Assembly (NCBI RefSeq): GCF_051020985.1
Contig: NC_135002.1
Span: 4,278,001 to 4,342,000 of the forward strand
Origin: Nomia melanderi
Taxonomy: Eukaryota > Arthropoda > Insecta > Hymenoptera > Halictidae
Length of the DNA: 64,000 bases
Direction of reading: 5' to 3'
Part shown: positions 24,131-36,500 of the stretch, in pieces
How the letters are laid out: each line of letters begins with the position of its first letter
How positions within the stretch are numbered: position 1 is the first letter of the stretch
Position numbers and translations under genes: made by a program
The notes under the pieces: generated by a model
What the model was told of the DNA's origin: nothing
The model's input: only the letters and a program-made list of their open reading frames with translations
Database searches by the model: none

Positions 24131-25174
24131 ATTCGTGTAAGCTTAAGGAGGAGTTAGGGTGTATATACTTATGGGGTGACTCGCTTTGAGATGGACACGG
24201 GTTTCGATGGAGATTGTTGTAGCTACTTTATGACATTCGTGAAGTGTCGGAGTTGTTTCTATTGTCGGGAGACGTGTACGGGTGGATGTTTTTTAATTGA
24301 CACAGTCGGATCGGGTTTGTTTGAAGGTAGGATGAATGAGGTAGACGACGAGTGTCAGTAAGGAGGAGGATTAGGAGCGGCTGCGGAAGGAAAAAGGAAG
24401 CCCGCTTTGAGCGGGATGTTTGTACAGATGCGGGGAAGCGCAGGTGCACGGGCGCATGTGTAATTGCGGAATGGATGGGGATTGTTTCGCGGAAGAAAGT
24501 TGAGTGGATGGGGTCGACGGGGGATAATTAAATCGTGCTTTTGTCGGCGGAACGATCGGGGAAGAGTGTGCCGTCGGAATTGATTGCGTTGACGTTGATA
24601 ATCATTTTATTAGAGAGGCTCGGGGAATTTATAACGACTACGCGAGGTTCGCGGCGTTCGAGGCTCGAATTCCTCGGCGGGGATGCACACTTTCGCGTCC
24701 GACTTCCGCGGTCTAACAATACCGGGGTAAAAATAAAGAACCGCGGAACGGAAAATAAAACGAAAAACAAAACGGGCGGAGAAGATCGCAAAAGGTTGCA
24801 GGCAGGGGGATGAATGTTAAAGGGAATTTATTTTGAGACCGCTGCCGAGCGCCGCCGCCGCTCGGTACGTGTAAATAGTGACCGATAACGGATAGGAAGA
24901 GAAGGAAACGATGAGGCAGAACTTTGGTCGCCGCTGGAAGAAGGGTGAACGCGGCGCGCACAATACGTATCACGAGGAGGCCGGTGTAAAATTGAAACCC
25001 GTGCGCGCGGCTCGCGAGGGAGGAACCACTCGGTTTATTAACAGAGTTGCGCAAATTCTATTTATAAACACCGTAGACGCGGCCAGGCGGCAGGGTGGGA
25101 TCCCGGGAAGAGATAAAATCCGAGCGAGCACGTAAAATTTGCATTCGGCGCCGAAGGGAAGCGGATAAGGAACG
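24131..25174. other. Intergenic region, no gene recognised
   Basis: Mixed-composition sequence with short open frames only. Confidence 0.4.
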
Positions 25175-25748
25175 TTAACCCTTAACTACCGAGTCTCAGA
25201 GACTCCTCGGATCTTCTGTGTTAACTGATAATGCTATTGTTAGACAGTGGATCTTGGAGGTCTGGAACGAGTCCAGGTGTATAGAACACACGAAGAAATG
25301 TTTTAACGATTTAAGAAGGCTATTCATTTATTCGCAATTGATTGAGATTCTTGAAAGGAGAAATTAGTTTTAACGGTAACTTAACGGTTGTTTCTTTACT
25401 CGGGAGTTTTAGTTTATCTGGAGATCCACTGAATAATTGTAATAAATCCAGGTGCATATAATTCATGGACAAATGTTCGTAACGATCTAAGAAGGATATT
25501 AATTTATTTACAACTGATTGAGATTCTTAAAGAAATTATTTTCTACTTAACAGTTGTCTCTTTACTTTAGGAATTGTATTTTATCTAAAGATCCACTGAG
25601 TAATTATTACATTCGATAGAAACAATGTTTTACTGCTGCATATTTTAATATGCTCATTAAATTATCTTAAATGTTTGATAAAACTAGCGATTATTTATTA
25701 TGCAAGAGAGAGGGAACATTAAAATTCAACTCGGTAGTTAGGGGTTGT
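25175..25748. mobile_element. TTAA MITE, family H
   Basis: This is the longest element seen (about 570 bp). The left end is TTAACCCTTAACTACCGAG and the right end CTCGGTAGTTAGGGGTT, with the right target site changed to TTGT. The palindrome GAGTCTCAGAGACTC lies at 25191-25205. Two long internal blocks (about 25240-25400 and 25430-25600) resemble each other, which accounts for the length. Confidence 0.75.
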
Positions 25749-27119
25749 CGCCTACGAGGGACAACAGATTACGCTGCTCGACGCGTCTAAAAGAACGCGA
25801 ATGATAAGAATCAGTGTACAGGGGTTGGCTAATAATAACAACCAGCTTACGCACGTTTTCCACGCGACCGCGGCGAGGGAAAATCGAGAAAGGGGGTACC
25901 GGGAGAAAGTGAACGAAAAAGGCGAACAAAATGAACATTCGCGGCTAAGCGAGTAAGCGTTACGTGGCGCGGGCACGGGGGGGGGGTAGGAAAAGTAGGA
26001 GCGAAGGGGATGGCAGTGAGAGGGTGTCGAAACGCATGAAAATAACATTTATGTACGACACGACGAGGGAGGGAACGGTCTCGCGTGAATTCCGCTCGCG
26101 CCGAGGGGGTGAGTTCCGCGAAGACGAGGACAGAGGGTGGCGAAGAATAAAAAATTTAACTCGAGGAAAAAACCTCGCTCGGAAGTAGCGCTCGGCGGCG
26201 CGGCGTTCGCGCGGTTCGGGCGGGTTCGAGACAATCTCTTGTCGGAGGGTCGAGTCAAGACGGCAAAGATGGGGCGGGGAAAAAGGAAAGATGAAAGGAG
26301 GTCGAGGGTCAGAAATACTACTGGAGAGTGGAAGGTGAGAATAACATTTGCACGTTCTCCGCGAGTACTCTCGATCCTCGCCGTGGAAAAGATACGAGGC
26401 TCAAAGGGAGTAACTCCGAGGAACACGGTGACGTCGCGTTTGATCGACATCGTCCGATTTATACGATCGCGGTCTCCTCCCCCCTAGCCGAAAAAGAGGG
26501 TGGCGGGCGTAATTTGTTGTACACAAAGGCTCACCTGTACGCCGGCGGCCTATGTGTGCCCGCGAAGTGAAATGGAGGGTCCGGCATATACTGACGAGCT
26601 ATGTGTAACCGCAAGTATATGAGGCGACGGTGGGGATGAAGGGGGTTGAACAGGGGGTGAGAGAGAGAGAGAGAGACGCCAGCGCGAAGAACAAGGGTGT
26701 AGGTGTTGCTGCTCGTGCGAGCGAGCGAGACGCGGACAGGGAAACCATATGTACCTAAGTACGTGAAATTTGTACATAGCCGCAAACGGGGCGAGGCGGG
26801 GGGGCGAAGGGCGACCGGGGACAACGAGGGTTGGAAACGCGCGTACGTTTCGGTACACGTATACAGGACATTACAAGCGTCGGTCGGCGTGGCGGCCGCC
26901 CGACCGCCCCGAATCGCATTGACCGCCATTGAAAATTTTCCGAAACTGTGCCGCAAACATCGCTGAATCGCGACTCGCGCCCACCCCCTCCTGTTCCAGG
27001 GGTGAACGACTCGATCGAGGGATCGATGATGATCCTTGGGACTCTAACGCGCCTCGAGAACTCTTTCTAGGACCGCTCGTCTTCGTATGAATTTTTTGAT
27101 GATGATTTTTACTTGAATT
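25749..27119. other. GC-rich intergenic block, no gene recognised
   Basis: It contains a (GA)n run at 26658-26676 and several purine-rich segments. Open frames on both strands are Arg/Ser/Pro-rich without recognisable domains. Confidence 0.4.
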
Positions 27120-27561
27120 TTAACCCTTTGATCTCTAGGCTCCAATATTGCACCAGGAATATTAGATATTTTAATGAATCTTAAAGGAACTATCCTACGA
27201 TTATTAGATTTTTCCAAATTTTGCATTAACACTAGAACTACCGAGCATTTAATACGATTAATATGCGATTCCCATAAAAGTTGTAACAATAGATTATTTT
27301 CAGTTTCTTCAGACATTCAGTATAGTATTCAAATGAAGTTACTTATTTTCAAAGTCATTTCGAATGTTCAATGCTTCGAAGATATCAATAATTGCTGAGC
27401 AAAGAAATCGAAACCAGTCATTTTACGGTAGTTTTAGTGTTAAAATGGAAAGTAACGGATCTAAGAAATGTTATAGCATTTTTCATTTTCGCTGGGGATA
27501 CTATAAAAATTAGTTACGGTTGCTGATAGATTACAAAACCATATAGAGTGCTAAGGGTTAA
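27120..27561. mobile_element. TTAA MITE, family I, interrupted by a family B element
   Basis: The left end is TTAACCCTTTGATCTCTAGG and the right end GAGTGCTAAGGGTTAA. With 27226-27443 removed, the two halves align with the reverse of the uninterrupted copy at 33617-33806 (shared CCAAATTTTGCA and ATTTTCATT-type blocks). Confidence 0.8.
27226..27443. mobile_element. TTAA MITE, family B, nested with precise TTAA flanks
   Basis: It reads TTAACACTAGAACTACCG at the left and CGGTAGTTTTAGTGTTAA at the right. It splits a family I element right after TTTTGCA. One arm of its palindrome is lost (CCAGTCATTT, then ACGG). Confidence 0.85.
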
Positions 27562-27574
27562 GGATAGGTAGGAT

Positions 27575-27761
27575 TTAACCCTTTGCGAGCGAATGTCGAC
27601 ATTTCACCGGGATCGAAGTTTATGTTTGCAGTACCGAACGAATGGTTTCGCTACTGAAACGAGAAATCAGTAGTTTCCTTATTCTATTATCTAAGCATTC
27701 AATATGTAATTCATAAAAATTAGGCTCTGTATATTTTAGAAAATCTTCATCGAGGGATTAA
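27575..27761. mobile_element. TTAA MITE, family E
   Basis: It begins TTAACCCTTTGCGAGC and has the perfect 12-bp palindrome AATGTCGACATT at 27592-27603. The right end, CGAGGGATTAA, is worn. Confidence 0.75.
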
Positions 27762-27787
27762 TTCAATACCTGTAATTAACTTATCGA

Positions 27788-28038
27788 TTAACCCTTTGCG
27801 GTCCAAGTGTTCTTGGTTCCTCGCTTTGAGATTCACGTCGACGTTAGTTCATTCGATTACAGCTTAATCTGACGCTTTATTTATTTATTCAAGAATATTC
27901 GGAAGTCATTGAAATGTTACCTTTAAATGGTACAATTGTGATACTACAAATAAATATAGAAAAAATTGTTAAAACAGGTAGAGGTTGCAATAGAACAGAA
28001 TGTCGAGTCTGACCCGACATATGACTGCTAAGGGTTAA
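27788..28038. mobile_element. TTAA MITE, family F, full length
   Basis: The ends are TTAACCCTTTGCGGTCC and GACTGCTAAGGGTTAA. The subterminal palindrome TGTCGAGTCTGACCCGACA (28001-28019) has one mismatch and sits near the right end. Confidence 0.8.
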
Positions 28039-28953
28039 TAAATTGTAGTCATTGCGTTCGGTAGCTTCGTGGTTTATTGAAGTTAGAATGAAAACTGGTT
28101 ACTGAATGTAGTATAAAGAGTTGTCACTCTTGTACGTGCATCGAATCTTTGTTTACTTGCCGCTAAGATTAAAGAATCACCGAGAACGACGTTGACCATG
28201 AATGTATATAACGCAAAAGAATGTTCCGGCGCAGATTTAATAATACAGCGCGACGTACATTCTCAGATATTTTTCATAATTAATTTTATTCGATGTCTCT
28301 TGTTTTTGCCGGGCAAAAAGGCGGCGAACGGGGGAAAGGGGCGATCGACCGATCGCGGCGCAATTCCTCGTCTATCGATCACGTTCGACGGCGCGGGGAT
28401 TTTAATTTCGCGCGGGCAAAAAGACCGCCGCGAAACGAACGGAGAATTTTTATGAATTAACGAGATTTTGTTGCGTCCACCCCACTTTTTTTCCCCGGCG
28501 TGCGTCGCGTGGAATGTAATTAGATTGAAACGGAAAGCCCCAGGGGGCCTCCTTCGAACCGCTCGCCGGCGGGAAAAACCGTTTCCTGTCATTTGATTGT
28601 GATCGTCCCTGTGCCGCCATCTACGTCGACCGTTTCACGGTTTAAAACCGTTCGTTGCGTCGATTGTTTCGTAGAACTAACCCTCTTTGATGTCCGCGCA
28701 ATCCGGGGAAATACGTTTCTATTAAATAACACGGAACGTCGCGGAATCAACCGTCTCGATTTCGGAATTTAGACGATTATCTCGACTATTCAAAATCGTA
28801 AGGTATCCGGAACCTGAATAATTCCATGACTTTTCGAGTGATTAATTTTACTAACGTAATATTACTTCCAGCCACTTCTACTTAGCATAATTACTTCCGG
28901 TGGGTGATATTCAATATGGTGCCAGTTCTCGAGTAGTAATTCATAATCGAATA
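28039..28953. other. Intergenic sequence, no gene recognised
   Basis: A GC-rich patch at 28310-28600 lies in AT-rich DNA. No supported exon is seen. Confidence 0.4.
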
Positions 28954-29400
28954 TGTTCTTACTTATGGTCATAATTACTCGGATCTGATGTATAATATGG
29001 TAATATATATTATATATTAAATAAATAAATGTAAATGAATTAATATATAATTAAATGAATAAATGTTCTTACCTATGGTCGTAATCACTCGGATCTGTTA
29101 TGAACTTGTATTATTACAATTTTTAATGTCATATTTATTTACTATGTATATAATATAGTAATATATGTTATATATTTACTGTATATATTAAATAAATAAA
29201 TATAAATGAATAAATATATAATTAAATGAATAAATGTTCTTACCTATGGTCATAATTACTCGGATCTGTTATGAACTTGTATCATTACAATTATTAGTGT
29301 GATATTTATCTATCATATGTATAATATGGTAATATACATTATATATTTACTTTATATATTAAATAAATAAATATAAATGAATAAACATGTTAAATAAATA
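28954..29400. repeat. 171-bp tandem repeat, about 2.5 copies
   Basis: Units begin at TGTTCTTAC (28954, 29064, 29235) and run through CACTCGGATCTG and an AT-rich, AAATAAATAAATA-bearing tail. The first copy lacks about 60 bp. Confidence 0.85.
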
Positions 29401-30177
29401 AATATAATATAGTTTAAGTGATTACACGGACAACCGTTAATGAATATCGAACCGAGTAATATACACAATTACCGACAATTAATACGTGTCCTTTCGGATG
29501 AAATTGATTCCGAACTGCAAATAAGGGTTGACGAGATTAATCGACGTCATAACGTTTCGCATAAACGATTCACATGCTCGCGGCGGATTTCGGGGTTTCA
29601 TTGAGCAGTCATTTAATTTGTTCCAAAGTGAATCTTCGAGAAACTTTATGATCTGCGGATAATTGGCTCGTGAGCGTTCCCTCCGGGTAACGCCATTAAA
29701 TATAGAGCGCCACCTCTCTGTCCCCGGCGTGCTTTCCGCGGACAATCGATATCTATAATTATTTCGTCACTCTACGAGCATATTATTACACCGGTTTGGC
29801 TCTTTATAGGCGCGCCAGTTATTTTATCGCTCGCCGGGGCCGGAAAAAAATCCCGGTGTTCGTTAAAGTCGCGACATTGTCGCGTGCAATCCGCTCGGCG
29901 CTTCCGGCACTTCGGACGTAAACTTTTTCAAAACGCGCTCCTCCCGTGGAACAGTCGGGAACAACGTCGATTCAACTTCAAATATAAATCCTCGAAATCG
30001 TTTCATCCGTACACAGATCTACGCGCGATCTGCGAGCACTTCAATCGAAAGTGTAAGCTTCCATCGAATCTGAAGCGATCCTTTATTCGTTTATTTATAT
30101 TTTTCTAAAAAGTTTATTTTGAATCTACCGGAAACAGAGAAACATCCCTCGAAATCTACATTCGTAAACAAAGCAGT
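29401..30177. other. Intergenic sequence, no gene recognised
   Basis: Only short open frames are present; no repeats or domains are recognised. Confidence 0.4.
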
Positions 30178-30354
30178 TTAACACTAGAACTACCGTACCA
30201 GTCAAAATGACTGGTTTCAGTTTTTCTGTTTCGCATTATTGATATCTTCGAATTGAATATTCGAAATGATTTTGAAAATAAATAGTTTCAGTTAAGTACT
30301 ATAACGAATCTCTGAAGAAACTGAAAATAATCTATTGCTGCAATACTCATAGCG
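30178..30354. mobile_element. TTAA MITE, family B, truncated
   Basis: It starts TTAACACTAGAACTACCG and has the 17-bp palindrome CCAGTCAAAATGACTGG at 30198-30214. It runs inverted relative to 32116-32336 and loses its far end at a family D junction near 30355. Confidence 0.8.
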
Positions 30355-30540
30355 ATTAACTTTGAAGTCGCGTATCGGTATATCGGCATCTTGTTGATTT
30401 ATTTCATTTTGCACTGAAAGTGGTGAATGAAATTAAGTAATCAGTTAACTTCAACTTTTATATGCCCAGGCGTTTAAGTCATTGTAACTTGAAGGTCACA
30501 AACTATATTTGTTTGATGGAATTATTGACACTGTTAAATA
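30355..30540. repeat. Dispersed repeat, family D
   Basis: A third copy of the 143-329 repeat, abutting the truncated family B element at ATTAACTTTGAAGTC. Confidence 0.65.
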
Positions 30541-31902
30541 CATTGTTAATTCATATTCATATATGGATATTTATTAATTTTGCACTGCATAGATTTTGTT
30601 ATAGTCATGAAGAAAAATTCAGCCCATTAAGAATTTCGAAGGTCAATAATTCTCCGATTCGATCGATCTTCAACGCTTCGTTCAACGAAACACCGATTCC
30701 TAAATCAACCCAATAAATTAGCTTAAACAACAAAATTCCTCCATTCGTCCCGTTGGACCCAGACTGCCGAACCTCCGGGATAATCTAAAATTCACCCCAA
30801 CCGCGGCATTCAGGAAAGGGGTAGCCGAAAATGGACCCACGTGGCTCGTTCATTGAACGAACGTCAAGTTGTCGTGGACAGAACGATCGTTGTCCAATTG
30901 GCGAGCCACGGTTCGACCAATTATCTCCGGGTAATGGGGCACGGCTCAGACAGACACCTAATATTCAGCGGCACGCGGGGGAACAGCGGGACAGGGGGGA
31001 GTGGGACGAGGGAACAGGGAGAAAGAGAGAGAAGGAGAGAGTTGGCCGAGGTTAATGGCGGGAACACGGTGAAAAGGAAACGGGCACGGGGCCCCCTCGT
31101 GCAGATGTCTCGTGGATTCGCACCTGGCGGCAGGTGGTCCCTGCCGCGGGGGTTCCCCTCCGGGTTCACGCGTGTGCCCTCGATCATATGTTGCCCAGCG
31201 CGTGTACGGGCCCCGTGGAAACCGATCAACCGACCGAATGAACGGACCCTGGAGTTCTCGTCTTGGAGTCGACGGTATTGTCTGTTTACTATAATACTTA
31301 ATGGCTAGGATGAGAAATTTGAATTTAGTCGATTAGTTTTCATCTTTTCTCGTCTCATTGATCTTGAAGTTGTCGGTATCATTTGTTTACCACTTGGCTA
31401 GGCTGAGGAATTTGGGACCAACCGATCAGTTTTCATTTTCTCTCGTTCCATATTCAATATTAATTTCTTGTACTACTTTAGCTACTCCCGCTCGTGATCA
31501 CAATTTCGAGCTTAATTTAATAATTCGCTATTCGTCATTACGGTTATACGTAATCAATCAAAACTACAACGTATCACCAGCAACTCCTCTTGCCCCTGTG
31601 CCGTCCCGCCAGCCGTCAAATGGTAAACGGACAATATGCTTTAGGCTCTAAAATTTAGGGCAGAGAGATGAACAACGCGATACGATCTAATGGGAGCGTA
31701 TTTGGTGAAGAGGTGAATAGCAAAATAGAAATTGTCTATTGCAAATTTTTATGCTGAAGGATGGAAGGAAGCCTCGAAAGTATCTTGTCTAGACTTATCT
31801 AAGATAATCTTAGACCTCTCGGTACTTTTCGTAGCCACGTAATGAAGAAATCGAGTAATAGAAAGAAATGTTTGAATAATAAATAAAATAATCATTGTAT
31901 AA
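30541..31902. other. Intergenic sequence, no gene recognised
   Basis: A GC-rich patch at 30830-31290 carries overlapping Arg/Gly/Pro-rich open frames on both strands. None has a recognisable domain or splice context. Confidence 0.4.
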
Positions 31903-32119
31903 TTAACACTAGATTTACGAACACTTATTCTATACTTCTTTCCATTGTTCCTAGAGAACTACGTGTTCGTTTATATAAATCGCGAAAATTGTACCTTCAG
32001 AGTATTGCAACGCCTATTCGCATAATTGGACGAATCAATATCGACTTAAACTATTACTAAATAACGTTTAAAAAATTCAATATCCGTCAAATTGACGGAT
32101 TCCGTAAACCCAGTGTTAA
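31903..32119. mobile_element. TTAA MITE, family A, with a compensated palindrome
   Basis: The ends are TTAACACTAGATTTACG and CGTAAACCCAGTGTTAA. The palindrome ATCCGTCAAATTGACGGAT at 32092-32110 is perfect over 19 bp although both arms differ from other family A copies. It shares its right TTAA with the next element. Confidence 0.85.
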
Positions 32120-32336
32120 CACTAAAACTACCGAGCATTTAGTACGATTAATATGCAATTCCCGTAAAAATTGTAAAAATTATTTTCAGTTTCTTCAGAC
32201 ATTCGTTATAGTACTCAAATGAAGCTATTTATTTTCAAAATCATTTCGAATATTCAATGCTTCGAAGATACCAATAATTGCTAAACAAAAAGATCGAAAC
32301 CAGTCATTGTGACTGGTACGGTAATTCCAGTGTTAA
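32116..32336. mobile_element. TTAA MITE, family B, full length
   Basis: The ends are TTAACACTAAAACTACCG and CGGTAATTCCAGTGTTAA. The palindrome CCAGTCATTGTGACTGG is at 32300-32316, about 17 bp from the right TTAA. Confidence 0.85.
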
Positions 32337-32660
32337 GAAAGCATAGAGATTGGGAGTGGTATTATTCGATTCTGAGTTTAGCACCCTGCACAGACGTGGG
32401 CCTTAGAGGATCGAACCACAAGCAGCGTACGAAACAGCTGTATTCCTAGCCTTGACGTCTTCTTCATGGATCGAGGATCGAGAAACGGCAGGGGTGAGGG
32501 CGGGGAACGGCACGCGGCTTGATTGGAGGGGAATATTTTTCGGCGGCGATTGGGGTAGCTCCAGGTCCTCGATGAAACGTTGAGCATCCGCGAGTTGGAT
32601 TGGCAATTGTGTCTGCGACAGAGATTGTGCATTGTGATTGGGTTCTGGTGACTAATTTGA
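32337..32660 (-). other. Unassigned sequence with a possible short minus-strand exon
   Basis: A minus-strand frame from about 32647 to 32404 reads like protein (for example LADAQRFIEDLELPQSPP) after an AG dinucleotide, but it has no partner exons and no clear donor. It could be 3' sequence of the JmjC gene or chance. Confidence 0.2.
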
Positions 32661-32699
32661 ATCGAGGATTATTCGACGAATGTTCGGGGAAATCGCAGA

Positions 32700-33270
32700 G
32701 GAGAGCACGGGTATTGAAGTAGTGTACCGAGAGGTTTTTTCATTTGGCTGGTCGATTGTAATTGGCGATCGTTGGCCGTGATGTGTTTTTGGAGCTCGAT
32801 TCGCGGATGTTTCGAGCGGATAGCAGGATGGAGGATGTTGATGGGAATCGTTGAGAAATGTAGAGGTCGAAAGAGTGTACCGAGAGGTTCTTCGATTTAG
32901 CTGATCGACCATGATTGATGATTATTTAGCACCCGGCGAAGGAGATCGTCGAGGAACATGGATGTTCAGTGTGCTTCTCGATCTCGAGTTTCATTGATCG
33001 AACGTAATTGGGGATCGTGAATGGTCTATTCCGATCGTATGCATAAATATTTCGAATGGATGATTATTAGGAGCTAGTGGAATCCGATGGAAAATGTAGA
33101 AACTGGAAAAGTGAACTTCCAAGTTCTTTAATTCAGCTGATCAATTGTAATGGAGGTTTATGAATAGTTCTCTATTCGAAGCGTAAATGTGTTGAGTGTA
33201 AGGCTGTAAATATTCATGAAAATCATTGGCAAAAGAGAGAATTTCATTCTACGGATCGTTCATTTGGTTA
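32700..33270. repeat. Decayed tandem repeat, about four units
   Basis: A block reading GTACCGAGAGGTT, then a GCTGATCGA-like box, then AATTGGGGATCG recurs near 32740, 32900, 32990 and 33135. The spacing is irregular (about 90-160 bp) and the copies are strongly diverged. Confidence 0.55.
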
Positions 33271-33484
33271 GCATTTCGATTTCTACATTCCATCAGTGGT
33301 ATTAACGAATTCGAGTCAACGAAATTTGGCGAAGTCAACAGTGATACACTGAGGAATAAAATACATTGATTGACCTTCATTCCGTAGTAGAGCGTTGCTA
33401 ATTAGAGGAAATTTAATAGACCATCGTAAAATACATTTTTCTAACAGTAAACATTGGACGTTTCGAATAATCGCAGAGTCCCTC

Positions 33485-33570
33485 TCAATCGTACTCTGCC
33501 CCAATGGTGATGCTCATGTCATCAGAAACGATTTGCGTTTGATGGTACCAGCGGTTCGTGTCTAGAACAA
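33485..33570 (-). CDS. JmjC gene exon 6 (residues 294-321, stop)
   Basis: The exon follows TCTTTCAG and reads IVLDTNRWYHQTQIVSDD, then SITIGAEYD and TGA. It holds the distal iron-binding histidine. It is too short to stand out as an open frame. Confidence 0.88.
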
Positions 33571-36500
33571 CTGAAAGATCAGACATATTCATCTAATGAA
33601 AGATTAAACAAATTTCTTAACCCCTGGCACTCCAGGTTGTTTTGTAATCTATCAGCAACTGCAAATAATTTTTATAGTATTCTTCGATCTCTTATTTTCA
33701 TTCTCAATGCAAAATTTGGATGTGCGGGGAAATCGAATAATTTTAAGATTCAAAATATTTAATATTGTAACTGCAATATTGGAGCCTACAGAGTGCAAAG
33801 GGTTAAATCTTTACTCAACGATTCAAAGGAAATTACGAAAATTTTGTAATCTCAATCTTGTTAAACTCCGGGCCAATGAGGAGGACGACTACCCCGGAGC
33901 TATCATTATCTAATCGTAATCAATACTTAGCACCTCCTAAATGTAATTGCTTCATGAAGATGCACTCACTGATTTCACCAGGTTGCACCACTATCTCCAG
34001 CCTGTTGCAGACGTAATGGCATTCCCTAGGCGGTTCTAGGATCCACACTTTCGCACCCTTTATCTGCGCCTGCCATGACGGATGCTCCACGTCGTCCACC
34101 TGAGGACACCAGGACAAATTAACCCTTTGCACTCGGAAGTTTCTCAGTAGAAATATTTGGACATTTTCCGATGAGACAAAGACGACATTGTTTGAAACTA
34201 ATTTATAGATAGTTTACAGATAAATTAAGCAACAAAGCTATTTCATTTAAATATTTCACATTGCAAAATGTAATTTTAATTTAAAATACTGAATGTTCAA
34301 CTTCATAGTCTTGCTGTATCAAATCAAGTGGTGACTGAGAGTCACCTTTCGAGTGCAAAGGGTTAACTCTTTCGGGTTAGGTGGCTTAAAAACTGTCCCA
34401 CTGTTTACTCAACTTTTCATGCGTGGGGGATATATTTTAATCCGCCTCGAAAAGTTGAAGTTACAGTTTAATACTTCACTTAACCCTTATCGTATTACGT
34501 GTTTTTATAATCATGAGAATAAAAGGAATGATTAAAATGTTATTGTTTTTGTTTATAGAGTCCAAATTTCAAAAGCCCAAAATTTTGGAAATGCAATATG
34601 AAATAATGAGAAAATTTAAGTAAAAAGTTCAAATGTGAATCACATCGTGGTCCGATGATCGAATTAAAAAGAAAACGAAGGAACTCACGTGCATCGGAGC
34701 CCCGTAGCCGTGGCTTCCCATAAAAATCCAATCGGTCCTCTCGCTTTCGGCTGTGGATGGCAGGAAATAGGGTCTCTGGTAATGTTGTCTGAGGATGTTT
34801 CCGATTTTCTCGTCGCAGTTGCTCCTTTAAATATTCAGTGAATACGGAATTCCAATATTTCCAATATTTAAAAGTTCTATACATCTACAGCGTATGGAAA
34901 TGTTCAAAAATTAGACTCGAAAGATGTCTCGGAGACGAGTGACATTCAACGAATCGCAAGCGTTCACAGGAATTTCGATTTTCTATTTCAAACGTATCAT
35001 TACGAGAGCCGACATAATAAAGAGACAATTAAGAAAGAGAAGAGGTTGGTTAATCCTTGTCGATGCTTGTCGATGCTTGTTAATGTTCGTTAATGCTCGC
35101 TAATGCTGTGGAAACGAAAGAAATATAAAGGAAAGAGACACGAGGGCAATAGATTCGCTACTTCGGCGCGTACTTCTACCTAATTGTCTCGGGCGATAGA
35201 CAAAGACGCTTTTAAGCTTGTTAACCGGATTGTGCGCATACGCGAGAGCTTTAAGGTAGTTATCGAAGTCCTAGAACTGTTCGGTTCACGGGCAGGTCTC
35301 CGGAATTTTTTCGTCAATCAAAAAGTAAATCGAAATTATCGGTCCGTAAATCGAGATACCAGGATGAATGCAATGAAATCGTAGAAATGAAATAAAGCAA
35401 ATTGTTTTGTCGAACAATTAGAATGTTTAGGTTCCATTACTGCGAATTAGGGGATCGTTCACTCACCAACCGACGTACCACGGTTCCGTTCCCTTTTCCA
35501 TCGACGCTCTGCTCTCGCTCATGTTGAAAACATCCTGCAGGTTCTTGAATTCGGTTCTGTACGGGAAGAACTGGCAATTAGCGTTCTGCCCGTCGTACAG
35601 CGACTTCAAGAACGAGAAGGAGAACACTTTCGGAGCTGTCCAATTCGTCATGGCGTCGGTGATCACGACTGGCCTCCCGGAATATGCGTAACTGTTTCGA
35701 AAGAATGAATATATATATTTGAATGATTTCGATGGATAATCGATGAGCCACCTACCAATGAGTCCTTAACGATGTTCTCATAATCTACGATTAATTACTG
35801 GAGATTTCGTAATGAATATTATAATAATAGTAGTCGTAATCGCAAATAAACGAATTACTCTCTGTAACATAATTGAATCTTTTCTTGGGTTATTAAAAGG
35901 AATGAAGATTATCACACTTGTTTTCGCTGTGATACGGATATTGGAAAACGCGATTACCGCTCTCGAAAAGGAGCACCAGAAGAATCGAAACGAAATGAAA
36001 TTTAACGTGTTTGCGTGTAATTCGAAAATGGTACGCGGCGATGGAACGGGGAACGGTATAAAATCCAATGGAAAAAGATTCGGGAATGTGGAATCGAGCG
36101 ATCGGACAAATTGGACGAGTACCGTTCCTCGAAAGTCCCAGGAACCACGTTCGATATCCTGTCAACCTGTTGAACGTCCCGGCAAATCGAGCAATCCTCC
36201 GCCGGCCGGAAAATTTTCTGCGTGAACGATGGCAGCTCCGCCAGACACTTAAAAACAATTTATCGTCAGCGAAATCGAGCCACACGCGCGATACCATTCT
36301 ACTAAATAGATTAACACCATTATTATCGACCATGATATAAATATAATTCTTATCAAATGGAAATTATGAATCTTAATAGTTAGTGTATCGAATGAAAATT
36401 ATGAATCTTAAAGTTAGTGTATCAAATGAAAATTATGAATCTTAATATGAAGTGCAGAACATAACCTGCAATCAGAAACTAAAACAACGTAATTTTAGTA

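Noticed and set aside
32403..32648. Possible minus-strand terminal exon
   Set aside because: The reading is protein-like but no upstream exon could be joined to it; kept only as a note in the region feature.
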